DNA of 64,000 bases from Heterobasidion occidentale (taxonomy: Eukaryota > Basidiomycota > Agaricomycetes > Russulales > Bondarzewiaceae), in NCBI GenBank assembly GCA_039111635.1, contig JBCAQO010000010.1:1922001-1986000 (forward strand). The letters are read 5' to 3'. Position 1 is the stretch's first letter. Each line of letters opens with the position of its first letter. The notes under the pieces were generated by a model that saw only the letters and a list, made by a program, of their open reading frames with translations, was not told the DNA's origin and searched no databases. Position numbers and translations under genes: made by a program. Of the stretch, positions 34,126 through 44,701 are shown piece after piece.

Positions 34126-35432
34126 TCAGTGCATGTCAACAAGCGAGGGTGGCGCCTGCCGCGGGACTCTGACTCCAAGAGTCAATGATGCTGGCAATAT
34201 CCTGAGTGTACGCACCGTATCGCTCAGTGGACACTTCCGGCGAACGAGGAAATTCGCATTGCTCACCTGGATCATCTCGCGTACTGCAGGGCTCGACCCC
34301 CACGCTGACGACTCGTCCTCACTCTTGCGCTCTAATACGGTTGCTCGGAAATGGAGAGCACGATCCTTGTTCTTTCCCTTGCACATCTTTGCGCAGGTGA
34401 TACTCGTGAAGATAGTGTGCATGGCCGCTAGATGAACTTTCCACGGCGCCCCCTTGGCCAGTACATCCAGACAGTCATGCACATCTGTCACGCGAGCCAC
34501 TCCCTCATCGAGGAAGATAGCCACTGCTTTTGACAAAGTCGTACCTAGCTTCCGCAGATCGCTGACCTGGATCGTCTTCGATCCGCCCACTCGCCACTGT
34601 CCGTACAGCTAGGGATACTGTCAGATGATGCGGCGGCTGTGAATCAGAAGTCATGACGCACTGGATGCCAGTGTTGGTTGAATATCGCGAGGAGCTCATG
34701 GCGCGCCTCACGGCTGAAGGCCTTTACGAGATCGTGCGGGCCATCAGCGCGCAGTTCTTTCAAGATGTCTTTGCAGAGCGCAGCCGAACGCCGTGCCATT
34801 GTCTCCGACCGCATGCCATGCCCGACGAGCTGCCGTGCGACGCATTTGGCGTAGACTTGGGTCCCGGCTCGCATGGATAGGACGATCTCAAGCGCGGACT
34901 GGGAGAACAGGATACAGCCGTGGTTGATGACCCCGTCGACCTTGGCGTTTGCGTGGCACACTCCGCAGGTGGTGGCATCGGGCTCGGAGGGCGAGTCGAG
35001 CTCGACGCACGTGTCCTCGTTCGTGGTGGCATCGGTCATGCCAGGCGATAGCATATTGAAATCCACCCCCGCATCGATCAGCCTCTGGTATTGCCAGGAT
35101 AGTATGGCGTGGGTTTGGATGAGCGCGCCCAGGTCGAGATCAAGGGGAGGGTCCGATATGGGACTGTAGTGCACCTTTCTGTTCAGTCGGAGGGCTGTGC
35201 GAGAATCCTGGACGAAGTTGCGCCTAGGTTTGTTGGCCGTCCTCGGGATCGTCTCGTTCGAGACCGCGTTCCACGCGATTGCGATACCATCGCTCGGCGT
35301 GGGCAGGTCTGCCGTCGACTCGTGCTCCGCTGCGATCTGTACGACGTCGAACAGGTGCTCTGTAAAGATGCTGTAGTTTTGGTTCATGACATTGCGATAC
35401 AGGTCGCGGAAGAGCCGTTGGTTCGTGAACAT
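34126..35432 (-). CDS. hypothetical protein, family not recognised
   Basis: The start at 35432 has an ideal Kozak (GCCACCATG). A TATA-like gttataag lies about 230 bp upstream. The first exon encodes MFTNQRLFRDLYRNVMNQNY, HLFDVVQIAAEHESTADLPT and an acidic middle with a CGVCHANAKVDGVINHGC segment (a Cys/His cluster), and ends LLAIFNQHWHP. A GT-AG intron joins to LYGQWRVGGSKTIQVSDLRK. This continues DVLAKGAPWKVHLAAMHTIF and ends AVREMIQ at a strong donor (CAG|gtgagc). Read through without splicing, the frame ends at 34126. If spliced, the terminal exon is short. The protein is mostly helical and soluble. It is probably a real lineage-specific gene. Confidence 0.6.
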
Positions 35433-36708
35433 GGTGGCACCGTGGAGTTGAATGTCGAGCAGTCGTGGTCTGGTAAATCCGCCACGATCGAGGATGCAGG
35501 GGGCGGAGTGGCTCTGTTCAGCGTTCTTGTATTGTGTGTTCTTGTATTTGGAGATCTAGGTACGCGTCGCGTGATGTTCTGAACCGAGGCGCGACGGCGT
35601 TGAAGTGATTGGGAGTGAGAAGAGTTCGTGGGAGATGTAAGAGCAGAGAGCGCATTCGCACTTATAACGCGGGGTTGCCACTCACGTGGTTGCGACAAAG
35701 CGTTCAATTGACCTCGCTTGGGACTTGATGATGATGTCATTATGCATGGCCTGGTCTTCCCAAGTTTGGCTTATACGTGCTCGCAAGCAGCACCCAAGTC
35801 GGAAGTCGTGAAGCTTCAGATCCGCAAATGTCGGCGCGGAAACACCGGTAGTTGTATCCTCGCATTGCGCCATGTACCGCCATTGCCAGGAACACCACAA
35901 GGATAAGATGAACGTGGGTATCTGCATTGACCAAGTCAGACAACTGCAGTCATAACGCGGCCCTGGACGAAGCGTAGTATTTGAAGACAGTTGGCGTGAT
36001 TGACCCAGACAAGTGTTTCTGCACTATCACGCGACGATCGTGGTTAAGATATGAGCATGGATAAGGAGAGATGTTTTTTCTGGGGGAGGGACCTAGTCAG
36101 TGTCGGGCAAGAATGTGGTGTTGGCAAAGATGGACATGTGTGTAATGAAGACTGTCGCCGATAGAGTGACATAAAGTGAAAGACATCCGTCGGTTCTTGC
36201 GGGGGTCCTATTGTCGATTTGCTGTCGCCGAGACTACCATTGTGACCCGTTCTTTCCTGGGACAGTGGGACATCCGACTGACCTGCGACGAAGTAGGCGG
36301 AAGCGACGCCAGAAATATTGGACTTGCAATCAACTGGGCTGCACTGCGACTCGTCATGCAGTCAAAGATCAGATTCGCTGAAGAAATGTCACGCTTGACC
36401 ACGGACAACGGAGTGTGCACGAAGAGACAGGAAGTGACTCGATGACAACCGCGGTGAAAGTTGCTGGCAGGCCCACGTAAGGAGCAGATCGAGATCTCAT
36501 TGGCTGATGGGCATGGTCTGCTGGTTCAGTTCAGAGCAGGTTACAGCGCTCTGGTATACTTGACAAGGGTAGGACAGCGGAAGTTCGACTATCATTTTGC
36601 CTCGTAAGGCACGATGGTGAGTAGTAGGTTGTAGTAGGCATGACTCACAGTTTGGGCCGGTGTGGGTCCTTATGGGCGCTGATTTGTTTCAAATTTCGTG
36701 GAAGGTAT
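35433..36708. other. intergenic between unknown gene and tRNA
   Basis: The first 230 bp are the presumed promoter and 5' leader of the gene at 34126-35432. The rest has only short open frames without motifs. Confidence 0.45.
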
Positions 36709-36801
36709 GCTTGATTAGCTCAACTGGTAGAGCGCAGTTCTCTTATAATCCGAGGTGTACTCTTGAGGCTGTTGTCGTGAGTTCGAACCTCACACCGAGC
36801 A
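36709..36801 (+). tRNA. tRNA-Lys(CTT) with a 20-nt intron
   Basis: A 73-nt mature tRNA plus a 20-nt intron. Acceptor stem GCTTGAT/ACCGAGC with one A-C mismatch at 6-67. D arm GCTC-AACTGGTA-GAGC. Anticodon stem CAGTT/GGCTG (two G-U pairs) with loop CT-CTT-A/A. Variable loop TTGTC. Perfect T arm GTGAG-TTCGAAC-CTCAC. Discriminator A at 36801. The intron (36746-36765, taatccgag..) sits after position 37, the canonical place for nuclear tRNA introns. A and B box sequences are in place, and a T7 run about 20 bp downstream can serve as the Pol III terminator. Counting from the D arm fixes the anticodon as CTT, not TAT. Confidence 0.85.
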
Positions 36802-36822
36802 TGTCCATGCATCTGATTAACC

Positions 36823-36829
36823 TTTTTTT
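36823..36829 (+). terminator. Pol III T-run terminator of tRNA-Lys
   Basis: A run of seven T residues lies about 20 bp after the tRNA 3' end, the usual Pol III termination signal. Confidence 0.6.
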
Positions 36830-37078
36830 GCTTTGAACAGCGTCGACGTGACGTTTTTTATATTCCTAGACAGCCTGAGGGCTCTCATGGGTTCGGTATT
36901 ACAACGTTTTGATGGTTATGAAGGACATTTCTCGATCACGCCCACGGCGCTCATGCACATATTCTTCTCAACCGTTCAACATTTCTTTCTGGCAAGGGCA
37001 TTCGCGCAAGGGCATTCGCGCAAGGGCATCCGGCTCGCGTCAAGGCCTGCATACAACATCCGACCCACCCCGCTCCGA

Positions 37079-40000
37079 TCATACATTCCCAGAGAAAATG
37101 TCGTCCTTGCTCCCTAAGAAAAACACCGGGATCTGGTCTAGCGGTGCGCTCACGACGACCGTGTTCCCGCCCTGCCCAAAGTCCGCGTCCGTCCACCTCG
37201 CGGAGCGCGCGGCCATGCGCATCAGACGCAAGGACAGAGAGAGGGCGCGCAGGGGGCTCACCAGTGTGTCCACGTGAAGTTCTGCTCTAGCTGTGCGGCG
37301 GTCAGACGGGGCAGGTACACCGTCTTCGAGGTCGCGCCCTGTTCGCCCACGGGCGACACGAGAATGCGGGGCCCTGGGCCGGTCGAAGCGCACGTTCAGA
37401 CGGCGATCGCGCTGGCTATGTCCACACGAGACGCACCGAGCAAGAACTAGTGCACCACCAGCGGATCGTTCGCTGCGGTCGCGTTCGCACGAACGGGTCG
37501 CTCAGCGAGAAGTCGTAGTAGAGCGGGCGCATGATCGTGCGGCCCGTCGCTTGCAGCTGATGGAAGAGCGCCTTGACGTAGGGCACGAGCTGGTACCGCA
37601 GCGCGATGTACTGTTCCAAAACCGATCAGCGCGACGCGCGGCTCGAGCGAAAAACCCGCTCGTTGAAGAATGGTACTTTTTTGATGGTGGGGAAGTTGTC
37701 TGCGCCATAGGACCAAGGCTGTCGAATTCGCCGTCAGCACCGCGTCGGCGCCGAGAAGAAGTGCATGCGCACCTCGTTGGGGCACGGATTAGCAAAATTC
37801 AGAGAGTTGTTGGCTGGGATGTTGCAGTCCCGGTCGCTATCAGAGACGTATGTCCAGTTGAGTCAGCGCATCGAGGAGTATGATGCAAGAGCTCATATAC
37901 CCATGGACCCGCATCTACGATCCAGCCCGTCGTTTCAGCACCAACGCAGACGAACAGACGTACAAAGACTTACGTATGGGAGGAACGTCCCCATCGCGAG
38001 CCACCTGACAAACAGCTCGCGGCCCTAACGACCCCGCTCAACATCAGCGGCGCTACAAGGATGAGGGAAACAGCACGCACGGATTGCGTGTCGACGTTCA
38101 ACCCGCTAAACCCGCCGATATCCAGCGTCCACGACGACAAGCCCGACGCCGCGACCGACACGCCCGCCGTGATCTTCCATCCCGCCAACAACACCAGCGA
38201 CACTCAGCACCGGACGAAAAAACTCGCTGGGCGGGCACACACGTACGCACGCACCTGCTGCAACAGAACGTCAAACCGCGAGATCGTGTCCCCGCTCCAA
38301 GATACGAGCAGAAGCGCTGCCCGCCCGCGAACGAGCTGCGCGTGAGCGACATATACTGCACGCGGTCGCGGACGCGGGTCGCCTCGGTGAGGTTGTGCAG
38401 GCCCTCGTCGATCGCCTGCTGGTGCAGCCACGGGTACATCTTCCCCGCCGCGGACTGCGAGCCGATGAAGTACTGCGCGAACGCGCGGTTGTACGGGATC
38501 GCGCGGATGTTGTCCTGTCCGTCTGCGCCGCTGCGTTCGTCGGCGTGCGCTCTCGCACAGCTGCAGCACGAAGATATGAGGGCACGCACTGTTTTCCCAG
38601 GGCTCGCCGAGCGTGCCGCCGTCGGCCTGGTCGATCCAGAAATTGTGTATTCCCTTGGAGAAGTAGCTGTCGTTCAGCCGTTTCCCTGGCGAAACGCGTT
38701 GGCGTCAGCGCCGGTACCGTCGTCATCATGATCACCGGGGAGTGACTCCGCTGCTCCGCCGCGAAACCACTCACACAAGAATTCCCGCGCGCCCGGGTTC
38801 GTCGAGTCCACCAGGCGCGTGTAGACGCCCGCGAACGAGTCCGTCACGCCCGGCCCGTCCCGCGTCGCCACGAGCCAGCCGTTCGTCTGGAGCGTCACGT
38901 AGTTCTCCGACAGGTTCTCGACGCTCGGCCAGAGCGAGACCATCATCTCTGCCCCGGTCAGCTCCTTCACCTGCGCGGCCATGCCCTCCGGGTCGGGGAA
39001 GAACGCGGGGTCGAAGGACCTGCGCACGGTGGCATCTCGGTCAGAGCATCACGGCTCCCGAGGCGCGCGTGGAGGGACACGCAGAATCGAGGGTCGAGAA
39101 GAGGCTCACCAGTCGCCCTGGTATTTCCACGCGAAAAAGTCTGCAGGGCACCCTCACGTGAGCCTCGCTGCCTTCCTCATATAACTAAGAGCCGCGCGTG
39201 GGCACGGACCTACGACGATCATCGACAGCTGGATGCCCTCGTCGCGGAACCTCCGCGCGACGTCGAGCACCTGCGTCTGGTTATAATACCGCAGCTTCGA
39301 CTGCTGGTACCCCAGGATGAAGTCGGGCGGCGTCGGCTGCCGCCCGGTCACGGCCGTGTACTGCTGCTGCAGGGCGTCGTAGTCGCCCACGGGCGCAGTG
39401 GTGCTGGGGAAGCGTTCAGCAGAAATGAGGGGAAGGAGCGGGAGCGTAAACGGACATGTAATAGTCGATCACGGTCGCCTCGTCCGCGACGAAGCGCGTT
39501 TTGTACGGGCCGAGTTCTGTGGGGGTTTTTCATTCACGCGATCACATGCAGGGCGAGCCAAACAGCGCGACCGACCTATCCGCCCTTGTCCAGGATAATT
39601 AAAGAACAAAAGATACCCCTACCCGCGCAAGCCACCGCCGTCAGCAGCCCACGACCAACGCGCCCACGACGCGCCGACGCACCTTGTTCGACATGAGCAC
39701 CGGGATCGGCACCTGCGAGTTGAAGTTGACGAGGTCCACGACGTGGCCCTTCTTGTTCACGGTGTGGTCATTACAGCACGCCTGCTGCCCCGCGCCGAAG
39801 AACTGCTCGCCGGGCGCGCTCGCGAACGAAAACTGCGCCGCGAAGCTCGACGCGCGGAACTCCTGCGCGTAGCACCGCGCGGGGAGCGCCTTGTCGTCCG
39901 CGTACTCCGCCGTGAGCGGCGCGCGCGTGCCGTCGGCGTCGACGCGGAAGAACGACAGCACGCCGTTCGTGAGCTCCGCGACGAGGTTGCCGTTGCGCAG

Positions 40001-40364
40001 CGTCGCGCTGCCCTGGTACGGCACGGTGGCGGAGACGGCGAGCGTGTTTGCGCCGGGGCCCTCGAGCGGCGGGTCGACGAACGCGGAGAGCTCGGTCCCG
40101 GTCGGGTCTTTCATGAGGCTCGCGCGCACGCGGAAGCCGTGGTTCCCGAACGGCTGACCGCGCGGCGGCGTTCGGTACGCCCGCTCCGCAGAGGCGGGTG
40201 TGCGACATAGGGTATTGGGGAAAGGCGACGCACCTGGATGAAGACGCGCTCGTACCCGTTCTGCAGCTTCACGCCGGTAGGTTGGGCTGGAAATACGTCT
40301 CGGAGGTTTGGGCCGCGACGAGCGCGAGGCCCGCGGCGGCCGCAGTCACGCAGCGCAGCAGCAT
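37079..40364 (-). CDS. glycoside hydrolase family 31 (alpha-glucosidase-like), frame broken as read
   Basis: A secreted GH31 enzyme acting on alpha-glycosides. The start MLLRCVTAAAAGLALVAAQ is a signal peptide (an upstream ATG at 40445 is possible). Then: NGYERVFIQ, FGNHGFRVRASL, PGEQFFGAGQQACCN, VPIPVLMSNK, RFVADEATVIDYYI, PPDFILGYQQSKLRYYNQTQ, MMVSLWPSVENLSENY, GIHNFWIDQADGGTLGEPWE (likely nucleophile region), QDNIRAIPYNRAFAQYF, SLTRSSFAGGQRF, WSGDTISRFDVLLQQ (likely acid/base region), SSWTLDIGGFSGLNV, FVRWLAMGTFLPY, PWSYGADNFPTIKK, RTIMRPLYYDFSLSDPF, PRILVSPVGEQGATSKTVYL. About twelve introns splice cleanly. Three 1-nt frame slips (near 40275, 38299, 37488) and an in-frame TAG (37447-37449, replacing Gln in VVHQFLL) interrupt it. 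It is either a pseudogene or an error-containing sequence. Confidence 0.85.
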
Positions 40365-41076
40365 CAGTATCGATGTCGATGTCGATGTCGACAGTGTTCG
40401 GGGCGCGAGAGACGACAGCACTCGCTTAACGTCCGCCGAACGCATCCCCGCGTCCTTAAGTACCCTTACCGCTTCGATGTCGTCCCGGCATCGACGTCGC
40501 GAGAATACGCCGTGCGGGAGCGTCGGACCGCCTGGCTACGTGAGCTATCGTAATCCGCCAGTCTGGAGTGATGCAGGGGCGGCGCAGGGGGTCACGATGG
40601 ATCGCAAGGCGCACGTCTGCCGCGACGCTGAGGGGGGATAGAAGATCGTTGGCGGTTGCGGTGGTGGGAAGATGGAAGCAGGGGTCACTGGACAGAGGCC
40701 GAGGGGCCCGCTCCCGCGTGACACCACTGTCAGATGTTCGCGCATGCATGCACACCGGGAGGCTCGTCATTACTGTATGCACGATCCACTTACTGTCTGA
40801 TCGCCGGACGGCCTTCGACGCGCGAAGCTTACTCGTATTGACACGGACACTCGAGCCAAAAGCACTACACATAGAGAACTACTAGGCAGACTCTGAAATT
40901 TGAATTGCAAAGGCAGGGTCAGAACAAGCCAAGCACGACAGAGAACCCTCACGTACGTACGCGTTAAAACCGTCCCCGACGGACGACGAACAAAAGCGTG
41001 CAACATATAATACACACACACCGAGAACCCAAACGCACGCACACGCACGACTTCCGCGCCCTCATCCTCACCGGCC
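40365..41076. other. intergenic, no gene seen
   Basis: The left part is the 5' leader and promoter of the GH31 gene, including a tcgaca repeat around 40372-40390. No coding evidence is seen in the remainder. Confidence 0.45.
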
Positions 41077-42834
41077 TCACCCCTGAAACGCGATCCCGGT
41101 CTTCGACGTCTCCGCCATCCCACCCCCCGCAAACCCAGTACCTTCAGCGCGCGCGCGCAAAAAAAAACCACAAAAAAAAACAGCCACGGAGACAGGAACA
41201 AAAACACGACGAAAATGAGCATCTGACCAGAGGAGGGAACAGGACAGCCAAAGCGCACGACGCACCTTCGCGTTGAGCTCCAGCACGTCCGCCGGCTTCA
41301 GCTCGCGGTCGCACACGACGCACTGCATCGCGGGGCGCACGAGCGTGTCCGTGCACGTCCTGCACACGACGTGCGCGCACGGCTTCATCACTGCGCGGCG
41401 CGACGGCGCAACGTCGTGGTCGTGGTTGTGGGTGTGGTCGTGGTCGTGGTCGTGGGTGTGGGTGTGGTTGTTGTGTTTGCGGAGGGTCGAAGAACCATCA
41501 GGCACGCGCCAGCGAGACCAAACGAAGGCAAAACCACGCACGGAATATATGCAAGCTATTCGACAGCTCCTTCTTGCACGACGGGCACATCGCCGTGCCG
41601 TCCTCCTCCCTCGCCGCGCGCCGCCTGCTCGCCGCCTGCACCGCATCTGTCGCGCCGTCTCCCCCTCCTGCTGCTGCAGGCGCCGGCGCTGCTGCTGCGG
41701 TGGAGGAAGGGGTGGGGATCGCTGAGGGCGGGAGGACGCTGAAGGATACCGGCACGAGGTTCTTCAACCTACCGCCCACACACACGCCCACACGCACACG
41801 CACAAGCGCATCAGCAACCGCACCCAATCCACACGCACACACCCCAACCGAACAAGCCCACTCACGCGATCGGATGCCCCACGCTGCCGCCCCTACAGCT
41901 CGTCTGCACGCGCACGTCGTCCAGCGACGCCGGCGCCCTGCTGCTGCTGCTGCTGCTGTGGGTTTTGGAGGAGGACGCGTAGGTGGGCGTGAGCGACGGG
42001 AGCCAGAAGTCGGGGAGCTTGTCCTTGAGCGCGGCGGCCTGCTCGCGCTCGATGGCGCGCGCGGCGGCGTCCTCGGCGGCCTGTGCGAGCTCTTCGGCGG
42101 CGGAGGCGTCGAATGCGAATTTGCGCTTCGTGCCGCGGGCTGTGGGCGGCGCCGGGGGTCAGATCGAGTTGGGTTGGTTAGAGGAGGTGGCAGAGCGTAG
42201 AAGGGGGTGGAGAGGGGGAAGGAGGGGACGCACGTTCGCCGTCCTTGGGGTCGCCGGAGGTCGTGATGGCTGCGGGGTTGGCGAGGCCGAGCTGGCCCTT
42301 CTCGAACTCTGCGAGGACGCGGGCGCGCGCTGCGGCCTTTGCGGCTGCTTTTTCTGCGTCTGCGTCTTTCTTGAGCGCGTCGAGGCGGGCTTTCTGGCGC
42401 TTGATGTCCTTCTTCTGGGTGACTGGCGCCGGGCGGGGAAGCAGCATGAGCATCGAGTGTAGAAGTTAGAGAGAGGGAGGGAGGGAGAGGGGGGGCGCAC
42501 GGAGGTCGGTGTAGACGCATTCTTTGCAGAAGAGGTGGCCTTCCTGGCATGCGACGGGGTCGCGGGCGCGCTGCAAGCACAGGGCGCAGGCGTCGAAGCG
42601 GCGCATGGACTCGTTCCCTAGCCGTTGCTACGCCCACAGCATCGCGGATGGGGTCAGTTTCGAATCGCAGGCGGCTCTCGACGGGCGAGGGACAGGGAGG
42701 GACAGGGCCGCGGTGGGTGTGTGAGAGTGAGTGTGGAGGGGAGTGCTCACGCGTTTTGTGCCATAGTCGAGTTTCTTGTATTCTGCGTAGGAGAAGATGG
42801 AGGACGCGGTGTTGTTCTTGCTGTGTTTCGTCAT
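41077..42834 (-). CDS. NOSIP-family U-box/RING protein
   Basis: Homologue of nitric oxide synthase-interacting protein, an E3-ligase-type protein with a split U-box. The start MTKHSKNNTASSIFSYAEYK and KLDYGTKRQRLGNESMRRFD are the N-terminal NOSIP signature. CALCLQRARDPVACQEGHLF then CKECVYTDLL form the first zinc/U-box half. A charged helix follows (QKARLDALKKDADAEKAAAK). A linker includes PDFWLPSLTPTYASSSKT and SCRGGSVGHPIALKNLVPV. The C-terminal half has CPSCKKELSN, MKPCAHVVCRTCTDTLVRPA and MQCVVCDRELKPADVLEL. The protein ends KTGIAFQG (stop 41077-41079). All introns I checked join in frame (CGC|CAA, CTCC|TCACC, GAAC|CCCGC, ATCGC|GTTG). The gene is intact although its neighbours on both sides are not. 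An intron near 41405-41475 holds a gtggtc-type repeat. Confidence 0.88.
41405..41475. repeat. gtggtc/gtgggt hexamer-like repeat in a NOSIP intron
   Basis: An imperfect purine-biased tandem tract lies between two conserved coding segments of the NOSIP-family gene. In translation it would give His/Asp repeats, but these fall outside the conserved frame. Confidence 0.6.
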
Positions 42835-43256
42835 GGCCGGGTGCGGAGGCGTGAGGCGTGTGCGAGCAGGCAGAGGACGGCGGTGCCACGTGGAGAGACC
42901 GGGACCGGTCTATGACGTGTGTGGGAAAGACGACGCGGTCCAGCGAGGGGAACGACGGACGTCCCGTTCCCTTTCGCCCTGTCCGCTACAAAAGGCCGCC
43001 TCGGGCCCTGCTCGTCTCCTCCCTCGCCCCGCCCCCCACCTAGTGCCGGTCTCGCGTCGTGGTCGCACCCAGCCCAATCTCCACCACCCCAGTCCAGCCC
43101 ACGTGCGCCTCGCTCCTACACACAGCTATTCAAGCCCGCCTGCACACTTCCTTATAGAGCCCCGAGCTAGCCTCTCTCTCTCCCCGCATCTACACCCCAC
43201 CACTACCCTCACCAGCCGCACCCACCGCACCCACACCCACACCCACACACAGCACA

Positions 43257-43700
43257 ATGCGCACCGCCCTCCCCGCCCTCCTGCTCTCCCTCCTCCTCCT
43301 CGCGCTCACAGGCGCCCACGCCTCCCCCAGGGCGCACTCCCCCCGCCCCGCCGACCAGCACGCCCCCGCGCCCCTGCCCCTCGCGCGCTCCGCCGCCCAC
43401 ACCCCACCCGAGCCGCGGCCCCTCGTCCCCCCTCCCTCGACCAGCCCGCCCCCGCCCCCGCCCCGCCCCCGCGATCCCCGCCCCGCGCGACACCGCCGCG
43501 TCCGACCCCGTCCCCGCCTCCGTGTCGCGCAGAATGCCCTACCGCAGGCGCCGCCCCCACCCGTGATCCATCCCGGCAGTGCCCATTCCCACCCCATCCC
43601 TTCCCGTTCCCGGCGTCTCTGTATTCCCTTATGTATCCTCCGTCTGGACACCGTGTCCTATGGGTGTTCGGCGGGCACGAACACGCCGGATCTCGTGTGA
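43257..43700 (+). CDS. possible secreted proline-rich protein
   Basis: The ATG at 43257 starts a clear signal peptide: MRTALPALLLSLLLLALTG then AHAS. After it the frame is mostly Pro, Arg and Ala and runs to TGA 43698-43700 (147 codons). Upstream lie a ttatagag element about 105 bp away and a CT/CA-rich leader. This is the arrangement of many small secreted fungal proteins. The body has no recognisable domain and few hydrophobic residues. Given the frame slips in nearby genes, the frame after the signal peptide may be wrong. The alternative is chance opening in GC-rich DNA. Confidence 0.35.
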   Translation: MRTALPALLLSLLLLALTGAHASPRAHSPRPADQHAPAPLPLARSAAHTPPEPRPLVPPPSTSPPPPPPRPRDPRPARHRRVRPRPRLRVAQNALPQAPPPPVIHPGSAHSHPIPSRSRRLCIPLCILRLDTVSYGCSAGTNTPDLV

Positions 43701-44701
43701 CAAGAATAGCACTCGGACTTGGACTCGGACTCGGACGCGGATTCGGGTGCGGACCCCCTCGGGTCAAACGACGCTGTAATAACTGCAGTGCACACGGTCT
43801 GATCCTCCCCCCATTCCCGAATATGCACCGCAGTTGGACTGTTATGACTCTGTCCCTTCTACTACTACTAGACTCTCCGCTTCGAACTGCCGCCTGCTAT
43901 CGAGACGCCTATAGACTTCCCGTTTTACACTTACGTAGTACGTACCGTGTAGTGAGCGACCTCCTCGCCTTGTCCCTCGCCTTGTCCTTTGTGTCTTCCA
44001 TCTTCCGTCTTTCGCCTCTCGCCTCTCGTCTTTGTCCAGTCCTTGCTTTTGTCGTCGCTTTGTTTTTACCGCCCGCTTCGCGTTCCCGTTCCCTAACCAC
44101 CGCATACATGCGCACTGTATGTACATACCCCTCACGCACACCCACGTAACGTACGCGCCCCGCCTCACGACCTTGACGCTTGCGATCCTGCCCGGACCTC
44201 TTTACGATCTTCACGATCGAAGCCACCAGACTTTTCACGGACTTATATACCACTTACACCCACCCACACGCATATGATATATAGACGCTTCCCTGTATGT
44301 AACTTACTTCGCGGCCGCCAGGCGTCCTCGAGGCGCCCCCCTCCTGAGTCCTCGTTGCGTTGAGGGTCTCCGCCGGAGCCTAGGTCGTGCGTGTGTGAGA
44401 CGCATCCCCTTGCACTCGCGGCGCGTTCATGCATCATGGCGGGCTGCACGCACATCTCGCCATTGCATGCGCGCCCGTGTATGAGCTACTTATATGTGTG
44501 AGGGGAGCGCCTCGCGCACCGTCCGTCCTGATCCGATCCACAGAAGAGACCCCAGATCGGTACGAGTGCGCGTACGAGTACGAGTGCGCACGGCGGCGCT
44601 CCCTCCGCGCCCATTCCAGAAGCACACGCCCACCACAGATACATGCAGATAACAGCAGAAAGAGAGACGCGAAGAGAAAGAAGGAGAGAGATGACGGATC
44701 T
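43701..44701. other. intergenic, no gene seen
   Basis: Contains a ggactc-type repeat (about 43712-43745) and otherwise AT-richer sequence. No exon could be recognised on either strand. Confidence 0.45.

Noticed and set aside
36740..36750. Reading the tRNA anticodon as TAT (Ile)
   Set aside because: Fixed arm lengths from the D stem place positions 34-36 on CTT, and the 3' half pairs (CAGTT/GGCTG) only in that register.
41400..41480. His/Asp repeat peptide on the minus strand (HTHDHDHDH type)
   Set aside because: It falls in an intron between conserved NOSIP coding segments, so it is a DNA repeat and not a metal-binding peptide.
42797..44149. 450-codon plus-strand open frame
   Set aside because: It overlaps the NOSIP 5' end and then runs through low-complexity Pro/Arg sequence with no motif. 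Only the embedded signal-peptide ORF at 43257 has some support.
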